From Neisseria animalis (GTDB lineage Bacteria; Pseudomonadota; Gammaproteobacteria; Burkholderiales; Neisseriaceae): a stretch of 64,000 nt of DNA. The translations under genes and the position numbers were made by a program. The notes under the pieces are model-generated. The model had not been told where the DNA came from. It saw only the letters and a program-made list of their open reading frames with translations, and did not search any database. This document shows positions 1-9,109 of the stretch, piece by piece (the first letter of the stretch is position 1; every line of letters starts with the position of its first letter). Location of the stretch: assembly GCF_900636515.1 (NCBI RefSeq), contig NZ_LR134287.1, forward strand, positions 1,984,001-2,048,000, given 5' to 3'.

Positions 1-920
1 TGGCGGCGCGTGTGCAAACGCCATAATCCTGCGGTGCCGATAATCATCAGTGTACCACCCGCCGCGCCTAAGATTTTCGGTATGCTCGGCAAATCATAAG
101 GTGCGCTCCAGCCAAAGAGATAGTGATACACCGTGCCCAAGGCAGTGGCGGCGAAACACAACATAAATCCGTAGAACGTGAAATGGTGGCAGCGGCGGCG
201 CGCGAGTGTGAAAGCATCGTCTTCGTTGTTGCAGCCCGCGCCGTGTCCACCGTCTAAATATTTGAGCGACAACACGTTATGGGCGGCTTCTGCGGCGGCG
301 GGTGGGGGGACGGGTGTGCCGCCGGTTACAGGCGTGATGTCGCGCCAGAATTGGCGCACGCCCATGGCCAACGCAACCAAGGAAAACAAAAATACCGGTG
401 CAAACAGGCCGACCATCAGATTATGCGGGAAAAGATTGTAAAAATTACCGCCGAAATCCACCGCGCCCCACAGTGCGTCCCAGCCCTGTCCGCCCAAACC
501 GACGGCCAGTATCAGAAAAAGTGACAATGCGGCAAAGGCAGCCAGCGTCAGCGTCAATCCGTTGCGACGGTAGAGTTTGCCCAAGGGGCGCGGCCATGAG
601 TATTCCTGATAGGTTTGTCCGCGAACGGCGGCCATGGTTTGCGGAATGCTGATGGCGAAGCTGTGCGGCGGTGCGTATTGGCAGGAATGCAGACAGGCTC
701 CACAGTTGTGGCAGAGGTTGGCCAGATAATTCACATCGGCTTTGCCGAATTCCAAGCGGCGCGTCATCGCGGGGAAAACGGCGCAAAAGCCTTCGCAATA
801 GCGGCAGCCGTTGCAGATATTTAGAACGCGGGCAGCTTCTTGCTCGTCTGCGCTGAGAGGAACATGCTCGCCGTTAGCAAGTGCTTGTGCTTGCCGGGTC
901 AGTTCTTGGAGGGTTTGCAT
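1..920 (-). CDS. tcuB: Tricarballylate utilization protein TcuB, partial
   Basis: This is the membrane electron-transfer partner of TcuA, which re-oxidises the FADH2 made during tricarballylate-to-aconitate oxidation. The ATG is at 918-920 and the frame is open to the left edge, so the 3' end is missing (about 306 residues seen). Residues about 36-80 carry two ferredoxin-like cysteine clusters (CNGCRYCEGFC and CHNCGACLHSC), followed by a GKLYRRNG stretch and hydrophobic helices with histidines suited to haem binding. The start lies 29 bp downstream of the tcuA stop, so the two form an operon. A tcuC transporter may lie off the window. Family assignment is from recall of TcuB/CitB architecture. 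Confidence 0.9.
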   Translation of the reverse strand, partial: MQTLQELTRQAQALANGEHVPLSADEQEAARVLNICNGCRYCEGFCAVFPAMTRRLEFGKADVNYLANLCHNCGACLHSCQYAPPHSFAISIPQTMAAVRGQTYQEYSWPRPLGKLYRRNGLTLTLAAFAALSLFLILAVGLGGQGWDALWGAVDFGGNFYNLFPHNLMVGLFAPVFLFSLVALAMGVRQFWRDITPVTGGTPVPPPAAAEAAHNVLSLKYLDGGHGAGCNNEDDAFTLARRRCHHFTFYGFMLCFAATALGTVYHYLFGWSAPYDLPSIPKILGAAGGTLMIIGTAGLWRLHTRR

Positions 921-949
921 GGTGTAATCCTTTTCTTCTTGTAGATTTC

Positions 950-2377
950 TTATCGGACTTTATCGGAAACAGGGCCTCTTTGTGCGGGGTGTCCGAGCAC
1001 AGAGTTTGCTGCATTCACGCCGGCAATGCGCCCGAAGGCAGTTCCGATCGACAACCCTACGCCTGCGGTATAGCCCTTGCCCAACACATTACCGGCCATC
1101 ATTTCTCCGGCCACGTACAGATTGGAGCTGGCTTCGCCATTAAAACGTACGGCGGCAGTATCATCCGTGCGCAATCCAAGATAGGTAAATGTTACGCCCG
1201 GCCTCAGGGCGTAGCCGTAAAACGGCGGCTTGTCGAGCGGCAATGCCCAATGCGATTTTTCGGGCGTGATGCCTTCCGTGCGGCAATCATCCAGCACGGT
1301 ATGGTCAAACCGGCCGGGGCGGCAGGCGGCATTGTATCGGCGCACGGTTTCGGTAAACGCGGTAACATCCAACTGCAACTGTCCGGCAAGTTCTTCCAAC
1401 GTATCGGCCTTTGCGCCTTTGAATACGGGCGGCATAAAACGGCCGACTGCTTTGGAGTCGATAATCGAATAGGCAATCTGTCCCGGCTGCTGCGCCACCA
1501 AACGCCCCCAAATGGCATAACGTTTCGGCCAAAAATCTTCGCCTTCGTCGTAAAAACGTTGGGCATCACGGTTCACCACCACACCCAGCGACACACAGTC
1601 AATCCGCGTACAAATACCGCCGTCGTAAAGAGGCGCATGGGCATCAATGGCGACCATATGCGCCTGAGTGGGGTCGCCCAAACTGTCGGCACGGTGGTCT
1701 TCAATCATATGGCGCAACAACACGCCTTGGTTAAAGGCTGTGCCACGAATGATGAAATTATCCGCCGGCCACTCACCGCGCTCGTTTTGTCCCCAAGCTT
1801 CGCGCAGCCATTCGCGGTTGGACTCAAAACCGCCCGCCGCCAGCACACACGCTTTGGCGGTAATGCGCTTGCCCTTGCTCCAGGCCGCCTGAAAAACGCC
1901 GTTTTCAATCTCCAAACGGTCAACCGGCGATTCATAATGAATTTCCACACCCAGCTGCTCTGCGCTGCGGTAATACGCATTCACCAGAGCCTTGCCGCCG
2001 CCCATAAAAAACGCATTCGTGCGCGCCACATGCAGCGCACCGGAGAGGGGCGGTTGGAAATGCACACCGTGGCGGCGCATCCACGGGCGGCAGGTGGAAG
2101 ACGCGCGAATCACCATGCGTGCCAAATGCTCGTCGGTGTTGCCGCCGGTTACTTTGTACAAATCCTGCCAAAATTCTTCTTCCGGATAGGCATCCACCAA
2201 CACATCCTGCGGCGCATCGTGCATACAGCGCAAATTGCGGGTGTGGGCGGAATTGCCGCCGCGCCGGTTTTTGGGTGCGGCTTCGAGCAGCATCACGCGC
2301 ACACCGGTTTCCCGCGCCATCAAAGCAGCGCACAAGGCGGCATTGCCGCCGCCGATGACCAATACGTCGGTATCCAT
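950..2377 (-). CDS. tcuA: FAD-dependent tricarballylate dehydrogenase TcuA
   Basis: A 475-residue flavoprotein of the fumarate reductase/succinate dehydrogenase flavoprotein family. It would oxidise tricarballylate to cis-aconitate and pass electrons to TcuB. The N-terminus has the dinucleotide-binding signature VLVIGGGNAALCAA followed by a conserved GGNSAHTRN segment. The C-terminal GGEMMAGN-GKGYTAGVGLSIGTAFGR region is the usual FAD-closing motif. The ATG at 2375-2377 follows an AGGAG-like site. It is first in the tcuAB operon, with a possible operator upstream at 2442-2517. Tricarballylate versus a related tricarboxylate cannot be settled from sequence. Confidence 0.9.
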   Translation of the reverse strand: MDTDVLVIGGGNAALCAALMARETGVRVMLLEAAPKNRRGGNSAHTRNLRCMHDAPQDVLVDAYPEEEFWQDLYKVTGGNTDEHLARMVIRASSTCRPWMRRHGVHFQPPLSGALHVARTNAFFMGGGKALVNAYYRSAEQLGVEIHYESPVDRLEIENGVFQAAWSKGKRITAKACVLAAGGFESNREWLREAWGQNERGEWPADNFIIRGTAFNQGVLLRHMIEDHRADSLGDPTQAHMVAIDAHAPLYDGGICTRIDCVSLGVVVNRDAQRFYDEGEDFWPKRYAIWGRLVAQQPGQIAYSIIDSKAVGRFMPPVFKGAKADTLEELAGQLQLDVTAFTETVRRYNAACRPGRFDHTVLDDCRTEGITPEKSHWALPLDKPPFYGYALRPGVTFTYLGLRTDDTAAVRFNGEASSNLYVAGEMMAGNVLGKGYTAGVGLSIGTAFGRIAGVNAANSVLGHPAQRGPVSDKVR

Positions 2378-2819
2378 ATTTCTCCTTTTTTCTTATCCTG
2401 TTAAGTTGAATCATATCAAATTTATGCCAACAACGGTATAGAATTTGTAGTCATTTGTAAACACAAAAAACATCGGAATGGGCATATGCTGAAAAGGTGT
2501 ATAGGAAACTACAAATTAAAAAGCTGTCTAAACACAATTTGCAGACGGCCTTGAGTAAAAAACGGCTACAATCAGATTGTATATTTATATTAACTTCGGA
2601 TAAAAAACTAAAGAAATTCTCTTGGGGTGCTATTCTTTTTATTTACAATAAGTTATATTAAACCCCGCACTATAATACAACTATTTATCCGGCTCAACCC
2701 ATTATTTTTAATCCTGCTAAAAACCGCTAATTTGTGTAAAATAACCGCACATTGATGATTTTACAGACGGCCTATTCCGCTTTTTCAGGTGGTTTGTGCC
2801 GATTTCAGATAGGAACGCC
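2378..2819. other. Divergent intergenic region tcuA/hisA
   Basis: This 442-bp AT-rich region separates divergent tcuA and hisA. It holds a widely spaced inverted repeat (2442-2451 and 2508-2517), a short palindrome TTTGT-N4-ACAAA (2454-2467), two single DUS (about 2540 and 2763), and a TATAAT hexamer at 2671-2676 without a good -35. No gene is seen. Confidence 0.6.
2442..2517. promoter_or_regulatory. Inverted repeat upstream of tcuA, possible operator
   Basis: AATTTGTAGT at 2442-2451 is the exact reverse complement of ACTACAAATT at 2508-2517, 56 bp apart. Between them lies TTTGT-AAAC-ACAAA (2454-2467). The arrangement resembles paired sites for a LysR-type activator, and tcu operons are typically controlled by LysR-type TcuR. 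Function is inferred. Confidence 0.35.
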
Positions 2820-3560
2820 ATGTTACTGATCCCTGCAATCGATTTAAAAGACGGAAGCTGCGTACGCCTGAAACAGGGCCTGATGGAGGAAGCAACCGTA
2901 TTTTCCGACTCTCCTGCCGAAACTGCGGCGCATTGGTTCAAACAAGGTGCGCGCCGTCTGCATTTGGTGGATTTGAACGGTGCTTTTGCCGGCGAGCCGA
3001 AAAACTTTCCAGCCATCAAAGAAATTCTGGCGGAGGTTGCACAACATATTCCCGTACAGTTGGGCGGCGGCATCCGTGACTTGGCTACTATTGAAAGATA
3101 TTTGGATTTGGGTTTGACCGATGTCATCATCGGTACGGCAGCGGTAAAAAATCCCGAATTTGTCCGCCAAGCCTGTAAAGAGTTTGCCGGCCATATCATC
3201 GTCGGCCTTGATGCCAAAGACGGCATGGTAGCAATTGACGGCTGGGCAACGGTAACCGAACACCATGTCGTCGATTTGGGCAAGCAGTTTGCGGACGATG
3301 GTGTCAACAGTATTATCTACACCGACATCGGTCGCGACGGTATGATGAGCGGCGTAAACATCGAAGCTACGGTCAAGCTGGCGGAGGCCGTCTGCATTCC
3401 GGTTATTGCGTCGGGCGGCTTGACGGACTTAAACGACATTCGTGCTTTGTGTGCCGTTGAAAAGAGCGGCGTTGCCGGAGCCATTACCGGACGTGCCATT
3501 TACGAGGGCAGCATTGATTTTGCCCAAGCCCAGCAGCTTGCCGACTCGCTGGCAGCCTAA
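2820..3560 (+). CDS. hisA: Phosphoribosylformimino-5-aminoimidazole carboxamide ribotide isomerase HisA
   Basis: HisA catalyses the fourth histidine step, the Amadori rearrangement of ProFAR to PRFAR, in the cytoplasm. The 246-residue (beta/alpha)8 barrel begins [17 protein letters not shown], with the catalytic Asp in PAIDL. It has the phosphate-binding QLGGGIRD and [10 protein letters not shown] segments and the second catalytic Asp in YTDIGRDG. The ATG at 2820 follows AGGA at 2811. An upstream in-frame GTG at 2796 would add eight residues absent from the family. HisF lies 474 bp downstream on the same strand. Confidence 0.97.
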   Translation: MLLIPAIDLKDGSCVRLKQGLMEEATVFSDSPAETAAHWFKQGARRLHLVDLNGAFAGEPKNFPAIKEILAEVAQHIPVQLGGGIRDLATIERYLDLGLTDVIIGTAAVKNPEFVRQACKEFAGHIIVGLDAKDGMVAIDGWATVTEHHVVDLGKQFADDGVNSIIYTDIGRDGMMSGVNIEATVKLAEAVCIPVIASGGLTDLNDIRALCAVEKSGVAGAITGRAIYEGSIDFAQAQQLADSLAA

Positions 3561-3629
3561 ACATTCTGCCTGCCATGTTATGTTGTCGCGTAACGTGGCG
3601 GGGCTGATGGTTTGCATCACAGAGGAAAT

Positions 3630-3947
3630 ATGCTGGCAGCGTTCGTATTGGGCTTTTGGCTGGTTTGGTCGGCAAACCGGGAAATCTATCCTTTGAGTGA
3701 AGGATTGTGGTTTACCATTATTGCTGCATTTCTGCGCCAACTTGCGGAATTTGACATGCCGTTAATTGATGGATATTGGGCGGCTTTCAACGGCACGGTT
3801 TGGATGTATACTGCCGCAGTATTGGTGATTGCCAACCGCTTCGGCAGCAATTTTGCAACGGTATCGCTGATGGCCGCGGCGGCGGGTATCGGTTATTTCC
3901 AACTGATTTTGCACCTGCCTTCGTGGTTGGGCAGTTTGACAACATAA
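3630..3947 (+). CDS. Small integral membrane protein, unknown function
   Basis: A 105-residue protein starting at ATG 3630, directly behind a strong AGAGGAAAT ribosome site. It has about four hydrophobic stretches (residues about 1-14, 25-40, 50-68 and 75-100) and few charges, so it is probably a four-helix inner-membrane protein. It lies in the same orientation between hisA and hisF, followed by a DUS-pair hairpin at 3963-4007. I do not recognise the family. The ribosome site and position make it a likely real gene, but no function can be assigned. Confidence 0.6.
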   Translation: MLAAFVLGFWLVWSANREIYPLSEGLWFTIIAAFLRQLAEFDMPLIDGYWAAFNGTVWMYTAAVLVIANRFGSNFATVSLMAAAAGIGYFQLILHLPSWLGSLTT

Positions 3948-3962
3948 AAAAAGCCGCTTTCA

Positions 3963-4007
3963 TGCCGTCTGCAAAACATCATGACAAACAGCCGTTTTGC
4001 AGACGGC
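3963..4007 (+). terminator. Inverted DUS pair upstream of hisF
   Basis: ATGCCGTCTGCAAAAC is followed after about 16 bases by GTTTTGCAGACGGC, giving a hairpin of about 14 bp. It probably terminates the hisA/membrane-protein transcript. Both arms are also uptake sequences. Confidence 0.6.
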
Positions 4008-4034
4008 CTTTACCTTGTACGGACAGATTGGATT

Positions 4035-4802
4035 ATGGCATTAGCAAAACGTATCATTCCCTGCCTCGACGTGGACAACGGCCGCGTGGTCAAAGGCGTA
4101 AATTTCTTAGGCCTGCGCGACGCGGGCAACCCTGTCGATGTTGCCAAACGCTACAACAACGAAGGTGCGGACGAGTTGACCTTTCTCGACATCACCGCCA
4201 GCAGCGACAACCGCGACACCATTTTGCACGTCATCGAAGAAGTCGCCTCGCAAGTTTTCATTCCGCTGACCGTCGGCGGCGGCGTGCGCTCGGTGGCCGA
4301 TGTCCGCCGCCTGCTCAATGCGGGTGCGGATAAAGCCAGCATCAACACCGCCGCCGTGACCAATCCCGATTTGGTCAACGAAGCCAGCAGCTTTTTCGGT
4401 TCGCAGGCAATTGTGGTCGCCATTGACGCAAAAGCCGTCAATCCCGAAAACACCCGCTGGGAAATCTTTACCCACGGAGGCCGCAAACCGACCGGACTGG
4501 ATGCGGTCGGATGGGCAGTGGAAATGCAGAAACGCGGCGCAGGGGAAATCCTGCTGACCAGCATGGACAGGGACGGCACCAAAGCCGGTTTCAACCTGCC
4601 GCTGACACGCGCCATCAGCGAAGCCGTGGACATTCCCGTCATCGCCTCCGGAGGTGTCGGCAACGTGCAGCACCTGATTGACGGCGTGAAAGAAGGCAAA
4701 GCCGATGCCGTATTGGCCGCGAGCATTTTCCACTTCGGCGAAGTCGGCATTCGCGAAGCGAAACTGGCGATGCAGGCGGCAGGAATCGAAGTGCGGCTGT
4801 AA
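4035..4802 (+). CDS. hisF: Imidazole glycerol phosphate synthase cyclase subunit HisF
   Basis: HisF is the cyclase half of IGP synthase. It uses ammonia from the HisH glutaminase to convert PRFAR to IGP and AICAR. The 255-residue barrel starts [21 protein letters not shown], containing the catalytic Asp (CLDVD). It has the phosphate-binding TVGGGVRS and ASGGVGN loops and the second catalytic Asp in [10 protein letters not shown]. An upstream in-frame start at 3981 would translate through the DUS hairpin and is rejected. hisH is not in this window, so the subunits are encoded apart. Confidence 0.97.
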   Translation: MALAKRIIPCLDVDNGRVVKGVNFLGLRDAGNPVDVAKRYNNEGADELTFLDITASSDNRDTILHVIEEVASQVFIPLTVGGGVRSVADVRRLLNAGADKASINTAAVTNPDLVNEASSFFGSQAIVVAIDAKAVNPENTRWEIFTHGGRKPTGLDAVGWAVEMQKRGAGEILLTSMDRDGTKAGFNLPLTRAISEAVDIPVIASGGVGNVQHLIDGVKEGKADAVLAASIFHFGEVGIREAKLAMQAAGIEVRL

Positions 4803-4873
4803 TGTTCAGACGGCATACTCCGACCCGTGCCGTCTGAAAAGCCATTTCCCTACCACCCTTTCACGGAAACACC

Positions 4874-5638
4874 ATGGAACTCGATTTCACCCTGACCCAA
4901 TATCTGTTAATCGGCATACTCGGCATCGTTGCCGGCATCATCAACATGATGGCGGGCGGCGGATCGAATCTGATTTTACCGGTATTGATGATGTTCGGTA
5001 TTCCTGCCGACATCGCCAACGGCACCAACCGTGTCGGCGTACTGCTGCAATCAGTATCGGGTTTGCAGGGATTTTACAAAGCAGGCAAACTGCCGACCGC
5101 GGATCTGCCCGCCATCATGCTGCCCACACTGATCGGCGGCATCATCGGCGCACTCGCCGCCTCGTTCGCCCCCGTAAGCATCCTCAAACCCATGCTGCTC
5201 CTGACCATGCTCGGCGTAGCGGCATTGGTGGCATTCCGCCCCGATTTGCTGGTGCACGCTCCCGATGTCCGTCCCGTGCGCGTTGCCGACCGTCCGCAAT
5301 CCCGTTGGGCTTTGGCTGCCGTCGGCATTTACGGCGGATTTGTCCAAGCCGCCGCAGGATTCGTCCTGCTGCCGGTTTTGGCTGGGATGCTGTGTTATGA
5401 TTTGGTACGCGCCAACGCGCTCAAAGTCTGCTGCACACTGGGTTTCACCCTTGTCGCGCTCGCCATTTTCATCTCGCGCGGACAAGTCATGTGGGACATC
5501 GGCTTAGTGCTTGCCATATGCAGTGCGCTCGGTGCGCGCATCGGCGTGAAAACCGCCATCAAGCTGCAACCCGACACCCTGCGTAAAATCCTTTTTGCCA
5601 TGACCCTGATTGCCGTCGTTTTAGCCTTATTGAAATAG
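4874..5638 (+). CDS. TSUP-family membrane transporter (TauE/SafE type)
   Basis: A 254-residue polytopic inner-membrane protein of the sulfite exporter TauE/SafE (TSUP) family. It opens with the family hallmark GIVAGIINMMAGGGSNLILP, and a second half repeats the pattern (GGFVQAAAGFVLLP). About eight hydrophobic segments are visible, in two four-helix repeats. It sits between hisF and hisI on the same strand, with a DUS pair on each side. Substrate cannot be deduced; sulfite, sulfonates or other organic anions are typical. The ATG at 4874 is preceded by a weak ribosome site. Confidence 0.85.
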   Translation: MELDFTLTQYLLIGILGIVAGIINMMAGGGSNLILPVLMMFGIPADIANGTNRVGVLLQSVSGLQGFYKAGKLPTADLPAIMLPTLIGGIIGALAASFAPVSILKPMLLLTMLGVAALVAFRPDLLVHAPDVRPVRVADRPQSRWALAAVGIYGGFVQAAAGFVLLPVLAGMLCYDLVRANALKVCCTLGFTLVALAIFISRGQVMWDIGLVLAICSALGARIGVKTAIKLQPDTLRKILFAMTLIAVVLALLK

Positions 5639-5821
5639 ATTTTGCGGGGCCGTCTGCAAAAACACGGCTTTCAAACGGCCGTAACAAAACCGGCATAAGA
5701 TGCGCCGACACCCTCCGTCGGGCGGAACCCTGCCTTTGCCGTTCAGACGGCATTTCCCCGGTCGGGCAAAACCGCACCCCGGTGCCGGAACAGCGCGATT
5801 CCAACCACTCAGGAAATCTTA

Positions 5822-6223
5822 ATGAACAGCGAAAACCTTTTAAAATCCGTCAAATTCGATGAAAAAGGCTTGGTATGCGCCGTCGCGCAAGACTGGCAGA
5901 CCAAACGCGTATTGATGGTGGCGTGGATGAACGCCGAAGCCCTGCAGAAAACCGCCGAAACCGGTTTCGCCCATTATTACAGCCGTTCGCGCCGGAAACA
6001 ATGGATGAAAGGCGAAGAATCCGGCCACACGCAGAAAGTCCGCGAATTGCGCTTGGACTGCGACGGCGACGCGGTGGTGATGCTGATTGAACAACACGGC
6101 GGCATCGCCTGCCATACCGGCCGCGAAAGCTGCTTTTACCGAGTTTGGCAAAACGGCGGATGGCAGACCGTTGATACTGTTTTGAAAGACGAAGAGCGTA
6201 TTTACGGGCATAAACATCCGTAA
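5822..6223 (+). CDS. hisI: Phosphoribosyl-AMP cyclohydrolase HisI
   Basis: HisI opens the adenine ring of PR-AMP (third histidine step). The 133-residue protein is the stand-alone form, not fused to HisE. Motifs seen are the substrate-binding [18 protein letters not shown] segment, the metal-binding LDCDGDAV cluster and the zinc cysteines in [12 protein letters not shown]. hisE starts 98 bp downstream, so the two successive enzymes are probably co-transcribed. Confidence 0.97.
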   Translation: MNSENLLKSVKFDEKGLVCAVAQDWQTKRVLMVAWMNAEALQKTAETGFAHYYSRSRRKQWMKGEESGHTQKVRELRLDCDGDAVVMLIEQHGGIACHTGRESCFYRVWQNGGWQTVDTVLKDEERIYGHKHP

Positions 6224-6321
6224 GGCCGTCTGCAATTTTTCAGCTTGGGTTGCAAACCCGACTTTTCCATGATTATTTATGTCTTTATCGGGTTCGCAAC
6301 CCGACCTGCACAAAAAACACC

Positions 6322-6639
6322 ATGACCGACATCCTCACCCAAATCCAAAACGTCGTCGATTCGCGCAAAGGCGCGAATCCCGAAGAATCCTACGTTGCCC
6401 AGCTTTTGCACAAAGGCGGAGACAAAATCCTGAAAAAAGTGATTGAAGAAGCCGGCGAAGTATTGATGGCCTCCAAAGACGGCGACAAAGAACACATCGT
6501 TTACGAAACCGCCGACCTGTGGTTCCACAGCATGATTCTGCTCGCCCACCACGGCCTGCGGGCCGAAGATGTCATCGCCGAACTCGCACGCCGCCAAGGT
6601 TTGTCGGGGCTGGCGGAAAAAGCCGCCCGCACGGAATAA
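6322..6639 (+). CDS. hisE: Phosphoribosyl-ATP pyrophosphatase HisE
   Basis: HisE hydrolyses PR-ATP to PR-AMP (second histidine step). The 105-residue all-alpha protein of the MazG-like superfamily starts MTDILTQIQNVVDSR and contains the metal-binding EEAGEVLMA...DKEHIVYETADLWFH pattern. The ATG at 6322 matches the usual family start. An earlier in-frame TTG (6250) would add 24 unrelated residues. It acts just before HisI, its upstream neighbour. Confidence 0.96.
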   Translation: MTDILTQIQNVVDSRKGANPEESYVAQLLHKGGDKILKKVIEEAGEVLMASKDGDKEHIVYETADLWFHSMILLAHHGLRAEDVIAELARRQGLSGLAEKAARTE

Positions 6640-6821
6640 TGAAACTGGCGCGGCAGACGGAAACTGTATTACAATCCCGTTAACCTTTTCCCATGCCGTC
6701 CGAAACAGGCAGATTGAACCGCAAACCCGGCAAAATGATGAAATCGGCAATGTTGGACAGTCCGACACTACCGTCCTTTCCATACCCTGATTTTTTCAGA
6801 CGGCCTCTCGGAGCTTTATCT

Positions 6822-7145
6822 ATGAGCAACTGTATTTTCTGCAAAATTACCGGAAAAGAAATCCCGGCAAGCATCGTTTACGAAGACGACGACATGCTGT
6901 GTTTCAAAGACATCAATCCCGCCGCACCGGTACATCTGCTGCTGATTCCGAAAACCCATTTCGACTCACTGGCACACGCACAGCCGGAACACGGAGCACT
7001 GCTCGGCAAAATGATGCTGAAAGTACCCCAAATCGCCGAGGCAGCCGGCCTGCACAACGGCTTTAAAACCTTAATCAACACCGGCAAAGGCGGCGGGCAG
7101 GAAGTGTTCCACCTTCATATCCACATCATGGGCACGCCGGCCTGA
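6822..7145 (+). CDS. HIT-family purine nucleoside phosphoramidase (HinT type)
   Basis: A 107-residue histidine-triad protein that hydrolyses AMP-lysine or AMP-amidate type substrates. It begins MSNCIFCKITGKEIP, with the typical N-terminal CxxC, and ends with the catalytic HLHIHIMG triad. The length matches bacterial HinT. It lies between hisE and tatA, all on the plus strand. The ATG at 6822 is chosen because the family starts there; an upstream in-frame start at 6693 crosses a DUS. Confidence 0.93.
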   Translation: MSNCIFCKITGKEIPASIVYEDDDMLCFKDINPAAPVHLLLIPKTHFDSLAHAQPEHGALLGKMMLKVPQIAEAAGLHNGFKTLINTGKGGGQEVFHLHIHIMGTPA

Positions 7146-7247
7146 ATACCGCTTCCGCAGCCCGCCCCGCAAGTGCAGCGGTAAAACGGGCAGTACCTAA
7201 CTTTATTTATTTGATTACACTTCACTTTTTTCCAAAGGATTTTTAAC

Positions 7248-7448
7248 ATGGGCAGCTTTTCCATCTGGCATTGGATTATCGTTTTAGTCATCGTTGTTTT
7301 GGTATTCGGCACCAAAAAACTGCGTAACGTCGGCAAAGACTTGGGCGGTGCCGTGCATGACTTTAAAAAAGGTCTGAACGAAGGTGCAGACGGCCAAGTC
7401 AAAAAAGACGACGTTATCGAGCACAAAAAAGAAGAAGACAAAGCCTAA
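7248..7448 (+). CDS. tatA: Sec-independent translocase subunit TatA
   Basis: TatA forms the protein-conducting oligomer of the twin-arginine pathway in the inner membrane. The 66 residues comprise a short N-terminal transmembrane helix ([15 protein letters not shown]), the FGTKKLRN hinge, an amphipathic helix ([14 protein letters not shown]) and a highly charged tail. An AAGGA ribosome site precedes ATG 7248. The tatB start lies 3 bp after its stop. Confidence 0.96.
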   Translation: MGSFSIWHWIIVLVIVVLVFGTKKLRNVGKDLGGAVHDFKKGLNEGADGQVKKDDVIEHKKEEDKA

Positions 7449-7451
7449 ACC

Positions 7452-8174
7452 ATGTTTGATTTCGGTTTAAGCGAACTGCTGCTGGTCGGCGCAGTCGCAC
7501 TGGTCGTATTAGGCCCCGAACGCCTGCCCCAAGCCGCCCGAATGGCGGGCAACTTGGTCGGCAGGCTGCAACGGCTGGTAGCCGGCGTCAAGCAGGAATT
7601 AAACACTCAGGTAGAGCTGGAAGAGTTGCGTAAAGCCAAGCAGGAATTTGAAAATGCCGCCGCGCAGTTTCAAGAAGAAGTCAAACACGTCGGCAAAGAT
7701 GCGCAAGACAGCCTCAACGAAATTACAGACGGCCTCAAGCCGTGGGAACGCCTGCCCGAGCAGCGCACTCCTGCGGATTTCGGGGTAGACGCTCAAGGAA
7801 ATCCCCTGCCTGAAGCAGGCGATAACGGTTCAGACGGTGCAAAACCGGCAGACAGCGACGAGATGCCGTCTGTAAAAACAACCGAAGCCGCCGCCGAAAC
7901 ATTGGGAGAAGCCGCAAGCGAAAACACTGCGGAATATGCCGCCGAAACTACCGCCGATTCCGACCAAGCATGGCGCGACTACCTGACCGGCGCCAAACCT
8001 GCCGCAGTGCCGCAGGTCAGCTATACCGAAACCGTGCTGCCTGCCGCCGAAACCGCCGCGCCGTTTTCCACAGGGCTGCACTCTCCGTCCCTCCGCCAAC
8101 AAGCCATGCGGCGCAAACGTGATGTCCGCCCGAAATTCCGCGCGCAACCGAAACTTCGTATCCGTAAAAAGTGA
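7452..8174 (+). CDS. tatB: Sec-independent translocase subunit TatB
   Basis: TatB partners TatC in the receptor for twin-arginine signal peptides. The 240-residue protein has an N-terminal membrane helix, the VVLGPERLP hinge with the typical Glu, and a long amphipathic/coiled-coil helix (residues about 25-100). The C-terminal half is a low-complexity Ala/Glu/Pro-rich tail, making it longer than the roughly 170 residues of E. coli TatB. It is the middle gene of tatABC. Confidence 0.94.
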   Translation: MFDFGLSELLLVGAVALVVLGPERLPQAARMAGNLVGRLQRLVAGVKQELNTQVELEELRKAKQEFENAAAQFQEEVKHVGKDAQDSLNEITDGLKPWERLPEQRTPADFGVDAQGNPLPEAGDNGSDGAKPADSDEMPSVKTTEAAAETLGEAASENTAEYAAETTADSDQAWRDYLTGAKPAAVPQVSYTETVLPAAETAAPFSTGLHSPSLRQQAMRRKRDVRPKFRAQPKLRIRKK

Positions 8175-8181
8175 GTAAACG

Positions 8182-8964
8182 GTGTCTGATTCTTCCATCG
8201 AACAACCCACACAACCCTTAATCGAGCACCTGCTCGAACTGCGCCGCCGCTTGGTTTGGACGGTGTGCGGGATAGTGTTGTGTTTTCTCTGCCTGATGCC
8301 GTTTGCACAGGATTTGTATTCGTTTGCCGCCAAACCGCTGATGGCTTCTCTGCCCGACAACACCAGCATGATTGCTACTGATGTGATTGCGCCGTTTTTC
8401 GTTCCCGTCAAAGTAACCTTAATGGCTGCTTTTTTGGTGTCGCTGCCGCATACGCTGTATCAGATGTGGGCGTTTGTCGCTCCCGCGCTGTACCAAAACG
8501 AAAAACGCCTGATTACGCCGTTGGTATTGTCCAGCCTGATTCTGTTTGCCGTCGGCATGGCTTTTGCTTATTTTCTGGTGTTTCCCGTCATCTTCCAATT
8601 TCTCGCGGGCGTTACCCCCGTCGGCGTGAACATGGCAACCGACATCGACAAATACTTGTCGTTTATCTTGGGTATGTTCGTGGCATTCGGCATGACGTTT
8701 GAAGTACCTGTTGTGGTGGTTTTGTTGGCCAAAATGGGCATCGTCAGCACCGAACAGCTCAAGTCGGCACGGCCTTATGTGATTGTCGGCGCATTCGTGG
8801 TTGCCGCCATTGTTACGCCGCCCGATGTCATTTCGCAAATCCTGCTGGCTGTGCCGCTGGTGGTGCTGTATGAAGCAGGTATCTGGTTCAGCCGTTTTAT
8901 CCGCTCGAAAGAGCAGTCCGATACCGATGACAACCCGCCGCAACCGCCTGCGACAACTGCTTAA
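8182..8964 (+). CDS. tatC: Sec-independent translocase subunit TatC
   Basis: TatC is the six-helix membrane core that binds twin-arginine signal peptides. The 260-residue protein shows the N-terminal PLIEHLLELRRRL motif, six hydrophobic segments and the conserved FGMTFEVPVVV region. Translation appears to start at GTG 8182, seven bases after the tatB stop. A DUS-pair terminator follows at 9050-9090. Confidence 0.96.
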   Translation: MSDSSIEQPTQPLIEHLLELRRRLVWTVCGIVLCFLCLMPFAQDLYSFAAKPLMASLPDNTSMIATDVIAPFFVPVKVTLMAAFLVSLPHTLYQMWAFVAPALYQNEKRLITPLVLSSLILFAVGMAFAYFLVFPVIFQFLAGVTPVGVNMATDIDKYLSFILGMFVAFGMTFEVPVVVVLLAKMGIVSTEQLKSARPYVIVGAFVVAAIVTPPDVISQILLAVPLVVLYEAGIWFSRFIRSKEQSDTDDNPPQPPATTA

Positions 8965-9049
8965 AACAGGCTGCACTGCTTCTCTTTACCCTATCCGTAC
9001 CGCCCGAGGTTTGCCGTTTTGTCTCGTTCCGTGTAACTTTACCTTGCTC

Positions 9050-9090
9050 AAGGCCGTCTGAACCAAATGACACTTTTGCAGACGGCCTTT
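9050..9090 (+). terminator. DUS-pair hairpin after tatC
   Basis: AAGGCCGTCTG pairs with CAGACGGCCTT across an 18-base loop and is followed by TTT. This is the common neisserial arrangement in which paired uptake sequences act as a terminator. The two arms use different forms, GCCGTCTGAA on one side and TTTTGCAGACGGC on the other. Confidence 0.65.
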
Positions 9091-9109
9091 GCTGTATAAA
9101 GGCAACAAA

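Noticed and set aside
881..2404. 507-codon plus-strand open frame opposite tcuA
   Set aside because: It is the antisense shadow of tcuA; its translation has no recognisable family and the minus-strand product has clear flavoprotein motifs.
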